A stretch of 64,000 nucleotides of DNA, taken from Onchocerca volvulus. Its lineage: Eukaryota > Nematoda > Chromadorea > Rhabditida > Onchocercidae. The notes beneath the pieces were generated by a model. It saw only the letters and a list, made by a program, of their open reading frames with translations, searched no databases and was not told where the DNA came from. Numbering within the stretch: position 1 is the first letter of the stretch; each line of letters starts with the position of its first letter. Location: NCBI GenBank assembly GCA_000499405.2, contig HG738137.1:12584121-12648120 (forward strand). The letters run 5' to 3'. This document shows positions 61,705-64,000 of this stretch, in pieces. A program made the translations under genes and the position numbers.

Positions 61705-62740
61705 ATTATTCTGATTTGGAAATGCTTTTCTATGTATAACAACAATAACAATAAAAGTTCGAAGCAATTCTGACGTGCAAATCGATCGTCTTATTTTGAT
61801 ATAAGGACGAAAGACTAATCGGACAATCCACTAGTTCCTTCCCTCAGAAATTTCGGTCAGAATAGTTGGAGTACGTAATGAAGCTGTTATATTCGGTAAA
61901 GCGAATGATTGGAGGAATTGTGGGACGAAACGTCTTCAACCTATTCTCAAACTTTCAATGAGTATGACATCTTGCTTGCTTGAATGGCACGTTGACGTTG
62001 GACGTGTGCTTCTCGTGGGCCATTTTTGGTAAACAGAATAGGCAATTGTGGGATGAACGAACTTCAAGTAAAAATATAAGTTTTCCACTCAATGCTATCC
62101 ATTTTCACGGCTGAAAGGGAATGTTAATAATGAGCGAAAAAAAAAAACAAAAGTTATGATTAATTTCGTACTAATTACAATCTATACATCTGTATGTATA
62201 TTTCCTTACAGCTTGTGATGAAATATGGGAAAGATCCGGAAATTACGAGATATATTGATAAATTGAATTTTTATATACTTCCAATGCTTAATCCGGATGG
62301 CTTCGTATTTTCCCGATCATCAAAATCTGATCTGGTATTAATTATTTTTTCCTTTATTGAAATTTTATTTTGAAAAATTATTTTCTTCGTATTTCGATCA
62401 ATTTTAGATAAATAGTTTGAGTTTGTATTAAGGTATAGAATAATTACAATACCCAATTTTTCAATATCATGGAGTTGAAAAAAATCGCCAATAATCGAAA
62501 AAGAAACTTTTTTTTGTTGTGTATTTTACGGTTTTTTTTTTTTTTTTATTATATATATTTTATTAGATATATTTGAAGAACACGATAACATTATAATGTT
62601 TTTTAGAATGTAATCCTTAAAAAAATCACTGTGTATGAATGTATGTTTAGTACAATGCTGCGTTTAATTTGGGGCTAATGATATACCATATATATGTATA
62701 ATAATTATATGCACAGTATATTGCAAGTACAGTATATTAT
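61705..62740 (+). pseudogene. collapsed M14 carboxypeptidase copy (one exon plus 3' flank)
   Basis: Intron sequence matching 17,768-18,268 is followed by an exon at 62212-62334, the counterpart of exon 4 (LVMKYGKDPEITRYIDKL, NPDGF) with intact splice sites. The following intron is joined near 62,455-62,570 to sequence matching the 3' flank (20,795 on). Exons 1-3 and 5-9 are absent, so none of the zinc ligands remain. Confidence 0.88.
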
Positions 62741-64000
62741 AATATTTAAATGTATGTAAACAATAAAAGTTTTTCTCAACTTGTGTTGTTGTTATTGCTG
62801 ATGTCAAACCATTTTCCATAAAAGTGAATGGAAAATTTAGGCTAACTCATCTTTCAGACAAGTATTTGAATCATCCAATTTTTCTTTTGATTTTAAGGAT
62901 TTTGGAAATTCATGCAATGTGGCTCGAGTAGTACTTGCAAATCAACAACTTCAAAAAAAAAAATTTTGTTTTTTCCCTGAAATAGTACGGAAATAACTGT
63001 TGTTATTGTTATTCCCCTCAATTTGGAAAATAAAAAAAAAAAAAAAAAAAGCAGGCAAGAAGGCTATATAGATTCATTAATACCTGAGAGAAATTTTATG
63101 AGCTCAAGTTCACTAACTTTTCATTATGGTATTAATTTTTATTGAGCGTTCTTCCTCGTTCAACAAACCATTAACTCCACAAAATGTCTCAGTTATTGAT
63201 GAAATTAGCAGAATCAATCCTAAAGCTGCTGAACAACAATGAAGAACAAAGTCCATTCTGCAATGAATTGAATAATGTACAATAAATTGTTCTACTATGA
63301 TAAGAAGTATGGTACAGTTGGTGAAAAGAAAATAATAGCTCAAGAAGGAAATATCTTATTTATTACTTTGCATACATTATTAATTTGCAATTTTCTGGGA
63401 AAAATATGAACAGTTCAAAGCTATGATGACAATAAATGTTGGATTAAAATCGGAGGCCTGTCACACTATGGGATATATAAAATACCATGGGATTTTATAT
63501 TTATGGCCTTAAAAAAATGCTTTGGCTGAAAAATAAAAAAAGCTTTGGTTGCGGCTTCAAATAGGAATTTTGCTTGAGTTTTGAAATTTCCCCTTGGAAA
63601 AAAAAAAAGTTTGCAAGAAATCATAAGAGACATTGCTATTGTACTATTTCTGAAAGTAATTATAAAATTAAAACAATTAATGATAGTGTGATATATATGC
63701 ACAACATTTGCACATATAGTGTACTGTAATTACAGTCTCCAATTTATGATATTACGATACAGTATTCGAATCAGTTAATTGTATTATGACGTTGTATAAT
63801 GGTATGTTTGTAAATACAATTTTCATGACACAATAATGATTTCCCTTTTTTCTTATTCTTTTTGAACTTTTCCCTTTTTTTCCTCAACTTATTTTTATCA
63901 AAATTATTAAAGTTATATTTATTAAAGTAAATTCGTTTTTTTCATAAACTTTATTGACATTACCAATGTGCGTTCATTTGTTGCTCTGTCATTTTGTTTT
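62741..64000. other. insertion in copy B with a minus-strand exon candidate, then 3' flank
   Basis: 62,760-63,655 has no counterpart in copy A. It includes a poly-A run at 63,031-63,049 and a minus-strand frame 63257-63113 that follows a TTGCAG acceptor. That frame encodes MDFVLHCCSAALGLILLISS (a likely membrane segment), then ETFCGVNGLLNEEER, and ends with TAG. From 63,660 to the end the sequence again matches 20,965-21,290. Confidence 0.45.

Larger units (their letters stand above)
48490..64000 (+). repeat. segmental duplication, copy B
   Basis: Same order and orientation as copy A (3,890-13,555) and its extension (17,770-21,240), running past the window end. Relative to copy A it has gained a tRNA gene (49,847-49,918), a composite Helitron (50,854-54,684), about 150 bp at 61,290-61,440 and about 900 bp at 62,760-63,655. 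It has lost exon 5 of gene 1, the stretch matching 13,560-17,768, and the stretch matching 18,515-20,795. Confidence 0.95.

Overview
The window is very AT-rich, intron-dense eukaryotic DNA with short introns, TTTTCAG-type splice acceptors, long poly-A/T tracts and no operon-like bacterial layout. A eukaryotic-type tRNA-Ala, an M14 carboxypeptidase, an ERMP1-type M28 peptidase, many decayed Helitrons and a broken bacterial uvrA fragment point to a nematode. A filarial nematode is my best guess, because the uvrA relic is most easily read as old Wolbachia DNA in the host chromosome. That assignment is inference.

Layout. 1-3,890: no supported gene. 3,890-13,560: first copy (A) of a segmental duplication, holding an unrecognised 11-exon gene (4,516-9,600, 507 codons) and a second unrecognised gene (9,752-12,346). 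16,663-20,733: nine-exon secreted M14 metallocarboxypeptidase. 22,427-24,370: six-exon coiled-coil protein gene. 25,936-26,303: weak small gene. 27,790-27,991: short Helitron-derived element. 30,134-34,557 (minus): 3' half of an ERMP1/FXNA-like ER metallopeptidase, with a 73-bp tandem duplication that shifts the frame of its last exon. 34,570-38,240 and 41,270-42,795: Helitron relics in opposite orientation. 44,498-45,063: uvrA relic. 45,064-48,065: Helitron terminal fragments, a candidate solo LTR and Helitron helicase debris. 48,490 to the window end: second copy (B) of the duplication, with the same two genes (49,157-57,525 and 57,677-60,271), a tRNA-Ala in an intron, a 3.8-kb composite Helitron insertion, and a collapsed copy of the carboxypeptidase gene (one exon plus 3' flank).

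The two duplicated genes are the biological centre of the window. Every coding indel that separates the two copies of the first gene is a multiple of three, including loss of a whole symmetric exon, so both copies appear to keep coding capacity. About 5.3 kb covering the end of gene 1 and all of gene 2 is almost identical between copies, while both flanks are visibly diverged, which looks like gene conversion. The Helitrons share a repeated terminal design (hairpin, CTAG, then TCTA) and come in two gene arrangements. Exon boundaries were inferred by eye from open frames, GT/AG signals and matching phases; none was checked against transcripts.
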